Source of the DNA: Yoonia sp034652275
GTDB lineage: Bacteria > Pseudomonadota > Alphaproteobacteria > Rhodobacterales > Rhodobacteraceae
DNA: 64,000 nucleotides
Reading direction: 5' to 3'
Assembly: GCF_034652275.1 (NCBI RefSeq)
Contig: NZ_JAXIWG010000001.1
Span: forward strand, 1,364,001 to 1,428,000
In this document: positions 28,085 through 36,250 of the stretch, one piece after another
How the letters are laid out: each line of letters opens with the position of its first letter
Numbering within the stretch: position 1 is the first letter of the stretch
Position numbers and translations under genes: made by a program
Notes under the pieces: model-generated
Seen by the model: only the letters and a program-made list of their open reading frames with translations
Databases searched by the model: none
What the model was told of the DNA's origin: nothing

Positions 28085-28244
28085 GGGGTTTCCTCCAAGC
28101 CGCTAGGACAGCGAGGGTGAAGACGAGGGTGACCACTGGGTGTGATCGGCCTGCCAGCCAGAACAGTGTGGACAGCACGACCTTGGGTGGTGGTGACAAA
28201 AGAAAACCCCCGGCGAGAACGCCGAGGGCTGATATGATACGCAT
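28077..28244 (-). CDS. Small membrane protein, 55 aa (cassette copy 1, first gene)
   Basis: A 55-residue protein with two hydrophobic stretches (about 5-18 and 21-50) around a PPPK turn and a conserved RSHP. It is homologous to the protein at 37704-37865: both share LGVLAGGFL, P-x-PK, W-x-A-x-RSHP. ATG at 28244 is chosen because AGGAGGT lies 8 nt upstream and homology begins there; the frame is open to 28325. It leads a two-gene unit with the overlapping 62-residue protein. Possible roles include a small toxin, a superinfection factor or a membrane anchor; none is shown. Confidence 0.78.
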   Translation of the reverse strand: MRIISALGVLAGGFLLSPPPKVVLSTLFWLAGRSHPVVTLVFTLAVLAAWRKPHD

Positions 28245-28274
28245 TGGATGACCTCCTGTTGTTGGTATCATTTC

Positions 28275-28300
28275 AGATACGGAGGCTTGCGCGGTTTTCT
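28275..28300 (-). promoter_or_regulatory. Conserved upstream element of cassette copy 1
   Basis: A 26-bp block 31 bp before the cassette start that matches 37895-37920 in front of the second cassette (30 bp before its start). The match allows two 1-base shifts and two substitutions; the shared ends read AGATAC and CGGTTTTCT on the plus strand. On the coding strand a GTATC-TGAAAT-GATAC inverted repeat follows in this copy. It is likely a promoter or operator used by both units. Confidence 0.5.
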
Positions 28301-28523
28301 GATGACATCGTGTAGGAGTTGGCAACGGATCAAGGCTTCGTTCAGAATTCTTGCAATATCTAGTAGAGCTTTATTCGCACTTCCGGATGAAGTGGACAGT
28401 GCGATATGGCCGGAGTAGCACATAGACGCGACTGAACGGCCCTTCGCAATGTCCTTGGACGGTTGGAGGTTCCATGGTGTTGGCCGAAATGAACATCCTC
28501 AGATTTGCAAGCTACTTGCCAGA

Positions 28524-29447
28524 TCAATTCGAGATGAAGTCCAGAGCGCGCTGAAGTGACGATGGAATTTCAGATAAGCCAGCAAGATACTCCCGAAAGG
28601 ACGCTTCCCTTGCCTCAGCTCCTTCATGTGCAAATTGATTTACGACGGGAATAGTGACGCCCATGTCAGCCAATTTAGAAGCGATAACGCATCGTATGAC
28701 CTCACATCCAATATGCCCATGAATGTAGAGTGGAATAGGGAAACTATTTGATGCCTTAGGCACTTTCGCATATGTAGTGTTAATTTTTGTCAGTAGCGCG
28801 CTAGGGTCTTTTACTCCCCTCTGCAGAAGTCGCGTGGCAATATCCCCATCTATCCTCAGGGCTACATCACCTTCGACAGTCCAAGCAAAATCATTATAGG
28901 TAAACACTGATGATGCCCTTGTTATCAGCCTCTCCTCTGCAATAACTTTTGACGCTGCGAGGGCCATCACTAAAGACTTCTCGAAACACTTTTGCACCAA
29001 ACTTAGGCTATCCTGACTTAAGCCATCATAGCATCTGGACAAAACAATCTGCACAAAGTGTGGCTCCTGAAAGCCATAGTTTTCAATAGAATGACCAAGA
29101 GTGAAGTACTTTCGCTCGGTATCATCAGGTTTCTTAAATTTCAGCCATGACCCGTCATCCGCGATTAATCCATCCCACTCCCTATCAACCAACACGGCGA
29201 ACTTCTCGCTCTGCTTCAATTTCTCGAATGTATGAAGGACCTTCCCTCTATTACCAATCTCATCCAACTCTTCGGGTGCTTTAAGGGTTTGCGCTGTATC
29301 GATGACGAAGTTCTCTGGTTTACATCCCGGACAGTTCGCCGCTAGTCGCCTAAGTATTCTTCTGTCACTATTACCTTCGACTAACAGTGTCTTCTTTTTC
29401 CGAATGTCTACTGAGATGACGTAGCCATTGACCGTCTGTTGTGCCAT
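28524..29447 (-). CDS. ariB: PARIS defence nuclease AriB (DUF4435, TOPRIM fold)
   Basis: A 307-residue DUF4435 protein with the TOPRIM hallmarks. The catalytic Glu is in KTLLVEGNSDRRIL (Glu24), and the acidic block is in FAVLVDREWDGL. In the characterised E. coli PARIS system, AriB is held by the AriA ATPase and released by phage anti-restriction proteins such as Ocr; it then cleaves host tRNA and stops the infection. Position, size and order (ATPase first, DUF4435 second, 10 bp apart) fit that two-gene form. Low GC supports transfer. The trigger in this host cannot be read from sequence. Confidence 0.8.
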   Translation of the reverse strand: MAQQTVNGYVISVDIRKKKTLLVEGNSDRRILRRLAANCPGCKPENFVIDTAQTLKAPEELDEIGNRGKVLHTFEKLKQSEKFAVLVDREWDGLIADDGSWLKFKKPDDTERKYFTLGHSIENYGFQEPHFVQIVLSRCYDGLSQDSLSLVQKCFEKSLVMALAASKVIAEERLITRASSVFTYNDFAWTVEGDVALRIDGDIATRLLQRGVKDPSALLTKINTTYAKVPKASNSFPIPLYIHGHIGCEVIRCVIASKLADMGVTIPVVNQFAHEGAEAREASFREYLAGLSEIPSSLQRALDFISN

Positions 29448-29457
29448 TGACTAATCC

Positions 29458-30750
29458 TCACTCGTTCTTTCCAAAACGAGATATACGCTCAAACACTTGG
29501 TAACCTTCCTCAATATCAGCAGCGACTTCAGGAGCATGCGTGCAGGCGATGATCTGTTGCTTACTCTGCTTATGCATTTCAGTAAGGATCTGCCTTTGCC
29601 AATCAATGTGCAGTGATATTTCTGGCTCGTCGACCAGCATTAGATTCGATTCACCTGGTTGGGTCCAGGCTGAGTAGAGAAGCGTAAGGAGTTGACGTTC
29701 GCCTGACGAAAGGCCACCCACACCATATCCTGGTCTATCACTATTTCTGAAGTTTATTCTTGGTTTACCCTTGCCTGAATATTCTCCTGATACCTGGAAT
29801 TCACGCGATGGCAGTAAGAACTCATTCATTGATTCGACAAACCTATTAGCCTTATAAAAAAGACTTTTTTGCTTCGCCTGGGCCTTAATTAAAGCATCAA
29901 TATATATGGCAGCAAGAGAGTTTGGATCTATTTCTTTACTGCTATTCTTTCTCCCCGCATTGGCAATTGCACGCGAAAAATCCTCTGCCATATACTCCTT
30001 TTCTGTCAGATGATCCGGTGCACTCTGGAGAATGCGTTCTATCAAATTTTTCATCGATTCAGGTTCTGAACCAAGAAGATCGGCAAGTATTTTGTTTGTT
30101 GCCTCGCTTATCATTTTGGATTCTTCCCTGCGCGCTGCTGAATCAGCACGAGACCAGTAAGTCTCGAGTTCCTGTTCGACCTCTTCAACACTCGGAAATC
30201 GAATGGTCGGTACAAAGTCACCAAACCAGCTTCTACATTGTGCTGTTTTCGCGTCAACGGTCTGTTCGCCATCACTCCTCGCCCCTAATCCTCGAATCAG
30301 ATTAAGGTCGACTAATGCATTCCACCTGCCGCTACTTCTTTCATCTATTTTTTGCAGTACGTTTCTGAATGCTGGAATGTATACCGGACTCTTTCCAAAT
30401 AATTGACTAAAAAGCTCTCGCTCAACTTCTGAGCCTCTTGGTGAGTCATCTGAGACGGATAATCGTCTCTGGTTTACCATTACCTGAGGAACACTTGAAC
30501 CATCTCGTTTTAGCAGGTCAATTCTATCACCATTACTCATTGTAAAAGAAATAAATGAAAACTTCAAATAATTGAATCTTTCGAAGTCAAAATTTGCAAT
30601 GTTAGAAATAATGTGAAGCAGAGTAGTTTTACCTACACCGTTGTCTCCATAGATAATGTTTATCCCCGGATTGAACGAGACATCGATATCGATGCTTCCA
30701 TGCAGCCCATCGACATAAACATGTTCAAGCCAGTTAGTTAGTCCAAGCAT
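29458..30750 (-). CDS. ariA: PARIS defence ATPase AriA (AAA_15/ABC-like)
   Basis: A 430-residue ABC-type AAA ATPase of the OLD/RecF-like group. Walker A GDNGVGKTT is at residues 35-43, the signature GLSSGERQLLTLL near 345, Walker B LMLVDEPEISLH near 370 and a His switch in IACTHAPEV near 403. A long helical insertion sits between Walker A and the signature. It is paired with a DUF4435 gene 10 bp downstream, which is the diagnostic PARIS pairing. It has no nuclease domain of its own. Codon use is AT-rich against the backbone. Confidence 0.8.
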   Translation of the reverse strand: MLGLTNWLEHVYVDGLHGSIDIDVSFNPGINIIYGDNGVGKTTLLHIISNIANFDFERFNYLKFSFISFTMSNGDRIDLLKRDGSSVPQVMVNQRRLSVSDDSPRGSEVERELFSQLFGKSPVYIPAFRNVLQKIDERSSGRWNALVDLNLIRGLGARSDGEQTVDAKTAQCRSWFGDFVPTIRFPSVEEVEQELETYWSRADSAARREESKMISEATNKILADLLGSEPESMKNLIERILQSAPDHLTEKEYMAEDFSRAIANAGRKNSSKEIDPNSLAAIYIDALIKAQAKQKSLFYKANRFVESMNEFLLPSREFQVSGEYSGKGKPRINFRNSDRPGYGVGGLSSGERQLLTLLYSAWTQPGESNLMLVDEPEISLHIDWQRQILTEMHKQSKQQIIACTHAPEVAADIEEGYQVFERISRFGKNE

Positions 30751-31062
30751 ATTCTAACCCCATCTATAGCCAGAGACAATTTTGCCGAGCGCGCTAGTTT
30801 ACACATTTGTTTACCTTTGCCTGCAAGCTGTTCATATCACTTCTTAACCACTCGGCAAGTTGGTGGTGGTCGAAAAAATAGCTGCGTGAGCCGGAGTGTC
30901 GTAGCGAAACGCCCGTGCCATCAACGGCATAGCAAAAAACCCGACCCTCGTGACAGCTCGAACGCGGGGGAATATTGGGCTTACTTCAGCAGTGTTGTTG
31001 CGCCGTGAACATACTCTACTTCGCCGATCCCAACTTCCTTCAGGTCGCTTGAGCACTCAGTG

Positions 31063-31167
31063 CCACTAGTAAGGGACAGCTTTACGCCATACGGCTTAGT
31101 GGTATCCACAGAATGTGGCCACACTCCTCTGTTGCAATCATCACTCGGTCGGATATCGTCCGACTGG
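31063..31167 (+). ncRNA. Structured RNA upstream of the reverse transcriptase
   Basis: Read by eye, these 105 nt fold into a compact array. P1 CCACTA/TAGTGG (31063-31068 with 31097-31102) closes a three-way junction holding P2 (31069-31073 with 31080-31085, one bulge) and P3 (31086-31088 with 31093-31095). P4 is CCACA-GAA-TGTGG (31106-31118), followed by P5, a 9-bp stem with three G-U pairs (31145-31153 with 31159-31167). It ends 20 nt before the RT start. Several defence RTs use a ncRNA from this position as template. The rest of the 437-bp gap after ariA (30751-31062) shows no gene. No homology is claimed. Confidence 0.55.
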
Positions 31168-31187
31168 TAGATTGGAGCTGATTTATT

Positions 31188-32684
31188 TTGAAAAAGTTGA
31201 TCAATCTCAGTGCCGAAGAAGCCAAGGTGCACTTCCTCAAGGGCAGCAGCTACTTCAACGGAGACTTCCCAGACTACATCAGCTTCGAGCCCATCCTGAA
31301 CGATGTCGCGGAGGTCTTAGGGGGTGGCTTTTTCACCGAGCATAAACTCAGCAAACCTGACCTGCTGTCCGGTGTGAACTACAGCTTCGTTGCCAACAAA
31401 GATGGTCGCTTCGCATGGCGTCCTTACGAGCTGATGCATCCAGCGATTTATGTCTCACTAGTGAACCTGCTCTGCACGCCAGAGAACTGGTCGCTCGTAA
31501 CCAAACGGCTGGTGGACTTCGAAAAGGGGATCGTCACCTGCTGCAGTAGTCCTGTTTACTCCGTCGATCACCAGACTGATGTGGCAGCACAGGTCAGCCA
31601 TTGGTGGCAGGCCGTCGAACAGCGATCTTTGGAGCTGTCGCTTGAATTCAGCCATCTGCTGCATACCGATGTCACCGACTGCTACGGGTCGATTTATACG
31701 CACGCCATCGCTTGGGCTCTGCACGGTCGCGACACTGCCAAACAGGCAAGAGGCAAGGACGGCCTGCTGGGCGACAAGATAGATAGCTTCATTCGTGCAG
31801 GGCGTTACGGGCAGACGAATGGCATTTCGCAGGGCTCTGTTCTCATGGACTTCATAGCGGAGCTGGTCCTTGGCTACGTTGATGAGACGATCAGCGATGA
31901 GCTGGGCGAGGCGAAAGATTTCCGCATTCTTCGTTACAAGGACGACTATCGAATATTTGCCAACAACGATGATCGAGCAGAAGAAATTCTGAAGGTGATC
32001 AGTGACAAGTTGCGAACTGTGGGTATGAAGCTAGGCGTCGATAAGACTTACGTCTCGACCAACGTAATTGAAGGATCAATTAAGCCCGACAAACTGGCAG
32101 GGATCGACCTGCAAGACCTCGGTGAATCCAATGCACAAACCCTGCAGAAGCAGCTCCTTCGCCTGCACACCTTCGGCAGGCTCCACCCGAATAGTGGTGC
32201 GCTGAGGCGGCTGGTGGGCGAGCTTCACACCAAGATTATTAAGCAAGAAGTACAACCCAAAGACCTTGAGGTTCAGGTGGCTATCGCGACAGACATTGCT
32301 GTCGTGTCACCACTCGCATTCCCAGCCATCGCAGGCATCCTCAGTCACATGATATCGCTGGCTCCGGGCGACCAGAAATCAGTCCTGTGGAACAAGGTTT
32401 ACAAGAAAATGAGCAAGGTCCCGAACAACGGGTATCTTGAAGTATGGCTACAGCGCGTCACCAAACCGAGGGCCGTGGGTATTGAATACACAAGCGACGA
32501 GTTCCTCTGCCGGATCGTGAATGGTGGCGAGGTCGATCTCTGGAACAACGACTGGATTTCCGGCAAAGCCCTGATCGAAGCATTGAGCGCGTCAAAAATC
32601 GTCGTCAGGGATGCTGCGGACGCTCCTGAGGTCATGACGCCGGAAGAAGTCGAGCTATTTAAGCAGAATGCGTGGCTATACTGA
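31188..32684 (+). CDS. Defence-type reverse transcriptase (unknown-group/DRT-like)
   Basis: A 498-residue RNA-directed DNA polymerase. The palm motifs are HTDVTDCYGSIYTHAI (first Asp, about residue 160), TNGISQGSVLMDFIAEL (about 205-221) and RYKDDYRIF (about 249-257), so the active site reads YKDD rather than YADD. No maturase or endonuclease domain is present. About 200 C-terminal residues look all-helical, as in Abi-like and unknown-group RTs. The start is TTG at 31188 with GGAG 10 nt upstream. It sits in a defence island next to PARIS, behind a structured RNA. The DRT subgroup cannot be fixed by eye. A retron is unlikely because no msr/msd-type inverted repeat is evident. Confidence 0.82.
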   Translation: MKKLINLSAEEAKVHFLKGSSYFNGDFPDYISFEPILNDVAEVLGGGFFTEHKLSKPDLLSGVNYSFVANKDGRFAWRPYELMHPAIYVSLVNLLCTPENWSLVTKRLVDFEKGIVTCCSSPVYSVDHQTDVAAQVSHWWQAVEQRSLELSLEFSHLLHTDVTDCYGSIYTHAIAWALHGRDTAKQARGKDGLLGDKIDSFIRAGRYGQTNGISQGSVLMDFIAELVLGYVDETISDELGEAKDFRILRYKDDYRIFANNDDRAEEILKVISDKLRTVGMKLGVDKTYVSTNVIEGSIKPDKLAGIDLQDLGESNAQTLQKQLLRLHTFGRLHPNSGALRRLVGELHTKIIKQEVQPKDLEVQVAIATDIAVVSPLAFPAIAGILSHMISLAPGDQKSVLWNKVYKKMSKVPNNGYLEVWLQRVTKPRAVGIEYTSDEFLCRIVNGGEVDLWNNDWISGKALIEALSASKIVVRDAADAPEVMTPEEVELFKQNAWLY

Positions 32685-32841
32685 GGCGCTTGAGGCCTAG
32701 TTTTCCGGTGCGAAAGCGTCCTGCTAGCTAGGGGCCACCTTCCAGGGGACTGTAAAGGTAGAGATACAGCAGAAAAACCGCAGTCAATGCTTCGGCGGCT
32801 GCCACATGATACCCGCGTGCGATCAAGCCAATGCCAATCAT

Positions 32842-32865
32842 GCGAGTCGATCGGCTCGCTTTTTC
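32842..32865 (+). terminator. Terminator downstream of the reverse transcriptase
   Basis: A 7-bp stem GCGAG-TC/GG-CTCGC with a GATC loop followed by TTTTT. It lies about 160 bp after the RT stop. The surrounding gap 32685-33041 shows no other supportable gene, leaving room for an unseen RNA between the RT and this site. Confidence 0.7.
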
Positions 32866-33041
32866 TGCGGGTGTCACGGGAGCCTAGAAACCGGCTCTGA
32901 CAAGGCAGTAACACCTTCATGCTTGGCACGGATCGATATGACTATCGACGACCACGCGGCATCTCTACCTGCCGAGTTCATTGGCCAAACTTCAACAAAA
33001 TGGGGGCCTACATCACGTATAGCCTATCGGAACATCAATGA

Positions 33042-34412
33042 ATGAATTCCACGAATACACTAACCAATCTGACGCCAGAGCAAGACCGACTTACAAGGCT
33101 GCTGGCGGCGCGGTACCTTAGGCAGGAAAACCGCTTCTATCATATCGACCAGCCCACTCAGGCCTTGTCACGCCGGGACGTCGAGCAGACATTCATGAAC
33201 ATGGTTGGCAGGGAACTGCCGGACATTGCCTTGACCGTGGAGACGATGAAAACCGTCTTCAGGGTCGGGATCGAACTCCAACATACTGATCAGAACCGCA
33301 GCATCCCGGTGTGGGGTGGCCAGCTACGGAGCTATCCCGGCGAGGCGGCTCGTCTTGTCTGGAACCCGAACGGTACGGTGGCAATCAACACATGGCGCAA
33401 GCCAGAGTATCGCCAGCGAGGTGTGAACCGAGCGAGATACGGTCACTTCGGGCCACTGTTTCGGACCCTGTTCCCGAATCCCAAGGAACGGCGGCAGGTC
33501 TTGGACTGGGTGGCTTGGACCTTGCAGAACGAAAATGACCGGCCAAGCTGGTCTTTGCTGCTTTACTCCAAGGCAAAGGGCACCGGGAAAAGCACCTTCT
33601 GCGACGTGTTAAAGCAGCTGCATGGCATCGAAAACAGCACCACGCAGAACAACGTCGACAGTCTCGTCGCTCGGTTCAACGCGCAGGTTCTCACGAGCCG
33701 GTTGGTGGTGTGCGAAGAGCTATCGCTGCGATCAGAGTCAAAGCAGGCCAACGCTCTCAAGACCTACATCACGGACACGGAGACGCTGACAGAACGGAAG
33801 GGGCGAGAGGCTGAAAGTACGCCCCTGATCTCCTGCTTCGTGTTTACCACCAACCACCTGCCGACGTGGATGGAGAGTGGGGAACGGCGATACTTCGTCG
33901 TTCAGACTGACCATGATGGCCATTCCTCAGGACCAAGGGCTGCCGACTTCTCTGCAGTGGTAGCGGGGGTATACGAGGCACTGGCTAACCCCGACGAGGT
34001 AGCGGCCCTATTTAACGCACTCATGCACCGTCGGGTCAGCGTTACCTTCAACCCGAAGAGTCTGAACACCGAGCGGGACGGCACGGCTATCATGCGCCAG
34101 CTACTGGGAACGTCTGGCGAGACTATCCTAGACCAGCTGAGTGAGTATCTGGCGGACCTTGGGCTACATGTTGTCCCCCAAGCCACTGTTCAGGAGTACA
34201 TCACCAAGGACCTGCGACAAAACGGCAATCGTACCCGCCACATGATGCAGGAGCTTGGCTGGACCCAGACACAGGTGAAGTGGGGTGGAAAGGACTATGC
34301 GCGCGCCCTCTGGATGAAACCGGGCTTCCATGTCGCTGACGGTAACATCGTCAGGCCGGACGGAACGGCGGAAGCTATCGCGGCTCACCTGTCGAAGGAG
34401 GACTTTAACTGA
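33042..34412 (+). CDS. Satellite/plasmid-type replication protein with SF3 helicase (DUF5906-like)
   Basis: A 456-residue protein with a superfamily 3 helicase core. Walker A AKGTGKSTFCD is near residues 178-188, Walker B-like VVCEELSL near 224, sensor-1 FVFTTNHLPTW near 267 and an Arg finger in ERRYFV. The N-terminal third resembles the accessory part of phage/plasmid primase-helicases (D5/P4-alpha group), but no complete primase motif is seen. It presumably starts replication of the excised island. The next gene overlaps by TGATG. Confidence 0.8.
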   Translation: MNSTNTLTNLTPEQDRLTRLLAARYLRQENRFYHIDQPTQALSRRDVEQTFMNMVGRELPDIALTVETMKTVFRVGIELQHTDQNRSIPVWGGQLRSYPGEAARLVWNPNGTVAINTWRKPEYRQRGVNRARYGHFGPLFRTLFPNPKERRQVLDWVAWTLQNENDRPSWSLLLYSKAKGTGKSTFCDVLKQLHGIENSTTQNNVDSLVARFNAQVLTSRLVVCEELSLRSESKQANALKTYITDTETLTERKGREAESTPLISCFVFTTNHLPTWMESGERRYFVVQTDHDGHSSGPRAADFSAVVAGVYEALANPDEVAALFNALMHRRVSVTFNPKSLNTERDGTAIMRQLLGTSGETILDQLSEYLADLGLHVVPQATVQEYITKDLRQNGNRTRHMMQELGWTQTQVKWGGKDYARALWMKPGFHVADGNIVRPDGTAEAIAAHLSKEDFN

Positions 34413-34783
34413 TGACCCAGCATTTCATGTTCCTCGATGACTCCGAGCAGCGCTGGATGCACATCCATGAAAACCATTCCGCCGAAGCTGAAGCGTTGGC
34501 CAACCGCCTCGTGAGGGATGGAAGACGGACAGAGGAAGGCTGCATCGTCACCAACACCAACACAGTCAGGAAGGTACGGTTTCAAGGGCAACAGTACGCA
34601 GCCTACCGCTTTATCTATTGCGCATTAAATCAGGAGGTGCCCAGCTATCACGATGTAATTCGCCACCGATGCCATAATCGCCTGTGCATTAATCCCGACC
34701 ACCTGCAGAAGGGGACGCGGGCCGATAACCAGCGCGACGACTGGGATCACTGGGCCAACGGGATAGACCACCGATACCTCTAG
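34412..34783 (+). CDS. HNH-family protein
   Basis: A 123-residue protein with a compact HNH zinc finger near the C-terminus: HRCHNRLCINPDHLQKGT, where Cys pairs and His-Asn-His residues are in place. Such small HNH proteins occur beside replication or packaging genes of phages and satellites. The one-base overlap with the helicase gene indicates shared translation. Nicking or homing activity is possible but not shown. Confidence 0.8.
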   Translation: MTQHFMFLDDSEQRWMHIHENHSAEAEALANRLVRDGRRTEEGCIVTNTNTVRKVRFQGQQYAAYRFIYCALNQEVPSYHDVIRHRCHNRLCINPDHLQKGTRADNQRDDWDHWANGIDHRYL

Positions 34784-34834
34784 CTGTTCCAATGCCCTGC
34801 ACGAGTGAAAAAGGACACACCCGTCACACCCTCA

Positions 34835-34858
34835 GGGGAGGCCTTCGGGCCTCTTCCC
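34835..34858 (+). terminator. Terminator after the helicase-HNH pair
   Basis: GAGGCC-TTCG-GGCCTC, a perfect 6-bp stem on a stable UUCG-type loop, extended by GGG/CCC beyond a TT bulge. No long U-tract follows. It lies 52 bp after the HNH stop. The remaining gap to 35063 shows no gene. Confidence 0.6.
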
Positions 34859-35063
34859 ATCACCACGTCAGTTCACCTCAAAAGTCATCGGCTGCAGTGG
34901 GCTCCTCCGCCGTGCGAGAAGACCCTAAACAGCCATCTGGGTAAAATCAGGCAGGGATCCGGCTCCTGTTTCCAAGAGTAGCTACTGGGTGGCGGCGGCC
35001 TGCCAAAGTCAGTGCCAAACCTGCTTCCGAAGCAAAGACATCCTGCATATCAGGATGCCTGTT

Positions 35064-35774
35064 CTACAGTTGGATTGACCTTCCCCGTTTTCGCGGCGGC
35101 GCATCTTTGTGCCTAGGGGTTCCAAGAACCTTTATTGCAGCATTCGCATCCAAGCTAGCGCGGAGATCTTTAAGGGAACGGCGGGTCGTTGTACGCAGCC
35201 TTTGGTCGCCGATCCAGCAAATGGCGAAGTCGTAATACAGGATTTCTAAGTCGTAGGTTGGTAACGCCCAAAGGTCCTGGTTCAATGCTGCTGTTACGGC
35301 ATTAGCTGATACGACGGTCACGCCGGTGGTGCTGTAGAGAAACACGTAGCTCGCCGAGGTGACGTTCAGCATATCGCCGCACTGTTTACGGAGGTCATTG
35401 TAGGCATCGGTGCTCAGGTATTTTCCCGGCTCCAGCCGCTTCGCTTGTGCCAGGAAGCCCTTCTTCACCTCATATCCAGCACCAGCGACATCAATCACCA
35501 TAATTAAGTCAGCGCCGAAGAATGGCTCTTCAGAGACTTTACTCAGCGTCCTAGCCTTAAAAGTACCCCTGCCAGTTCCAGCTTCGTCCGTCTCGACCTG
35601 CCAAACTATCGTTTCCGTCTGAAAACTGTCGAGCGTCTCCTTCAAGCGACCGCAGAGTTGGCTTGAAAAGTCCTCTTCGCCCCCGATGTCTTCCTCTTCG
35701 TAATCTCTTTCAACGCGTTTAGTCGCCTCGGCAAGTTTCTCCGCAAGCTCTCGTGCGTCAGCTTCAGTAATCAT
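35064..35774 (-). CDS. Hypothetical protein, possible PD-(D/E)XK nuclease
   Basis: A 236-residue soluble protein with no firm family. A central block GADLIMVIDV followed by KKGFLAQAKRL (Asp89, then Gln110-x-Lys112) has the spacing of a PD-(D/E)XK core with a QxK variant, as in Mrr-type restriction nucleases. The N-terminus is a charged helix rich in Glu. It carries a basic tail (RHKDAPPRKRGR). ATG at 35774 has GGGAG 6 nt upstream; the open frame continues to 35888. It stands alone in the island between the HNH gene (convergent) and the integrase unit. A defence nuclease is an inference only. Confidence 0.6.
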   Translation of the reverse strand: MITEADARELAEKLAEATKRVERDYEEEDIGGEEDFSSQLCGRLKETLDSFQTETIVWQVETDEAGTGRGTFKARTLSKVSEEPFFGADLIMVIDVAGAGYEVKKGFLAQAKRLEPGKYLSTDAYNDLRKQCGDMLNVTSASYVFLYSTTGVTVVSANAVTAALNQDLWALPTYDLEILYYDFAICWIGDQRLRTTTRRSLKDLRASLDANAAIKVLGTPRHKDAPPRKRGRSIQL

Positions 35775-36023
35775 AGCCATCTCCCAGCACTGCTTTGACC
35801 TCAATAAATTGAAGTCACTGGCCAATTCAACAGCCACATTGAATGAGTATCCGCTCTGAAATGTGACATAGATCGCTGCGGTCGCCAAAGACCGTAATGG
35901 GTGAGCGCAAACACCGACGGCGAAATAGACGACCGTCTGTTAAGGGTTTGAAGCTGCCTTTCGCCGCTCCTCCGGGCTACCGATGCAGCTTTGCCTCCTC
36001 CACATGGGTGAATCTGCCGGTTA

Positions 36024-36072
36024 GAAGAAAAAAGAAAAGTGGAGCACCCCGGCAGCCGTAGCCGCCGAGGTG
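36024..36072 (-). terminator. Terminator of the integrase unit
   Basis: Reading the minus strand, a stem built from CACC and CGGC with their complements (36045-36072) is followed by a T-rich tract (TTTTCTTTTTTC, 36024-36040). It lies just after the small gene downstream of the integrase. Confidence 0.7.
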
Positions 36073-36076
36073 TCTT

Positions 36077-36250
36077 TCATTTCAGCCTCCGGTGGACGAC
36101 ATAATCCGCCAGCACCTGCCAATAGTGCTCAGCGTCCCGAAAGCCTTGTTCCTGTGCTGCTAGGTCTTCGGCAACAGGTCGGCGTAGTTGGCCCTCGTAC
36201 TGCATGATTGCCGCCCGCTCCTCGAAGGCGTCGATGTCAGGGATCAGCAT
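36077..36250 (-). CDS. Small protein coupled to the integrase, 57 aa
   Basis: A 57-residue helical protein (MLIPDIDAFEERAAIMQ at the start, ending HRRLK) whose ATG overlaps the last 7 bp of the integrase gene. A terminator follows at once, so the two form one transcript. It has no recognisable HTH; size and position suggest a recombination accessory or excision factor, but this is an inference. It is shorter than usual annotation cut-offs. Confidence 0.6.
   Translation of the reverse strand: MLIPDIDAFEERAAIMQYEGQLRRPVAEDLAAQEQGFRDAEHYWQVLADYVVHRRLK

Noticed and set aside
30981..31232. 83-codon minus-strand frame over the structured RNA
   Set aside because: No ribosome binding site or family feature, and it runs antisense into the RT start. 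The pairing pattern on the plus strand explains the region better.
31188..32684. Reading the reverse transcriptase as a retron or group II intron protein
   Set aside because: No maturase or HNH domain, no intron domain V-like RNA and no msr/msd-type inverted repeats were seen; the motifs fit defence-type unknown-group RTs better.
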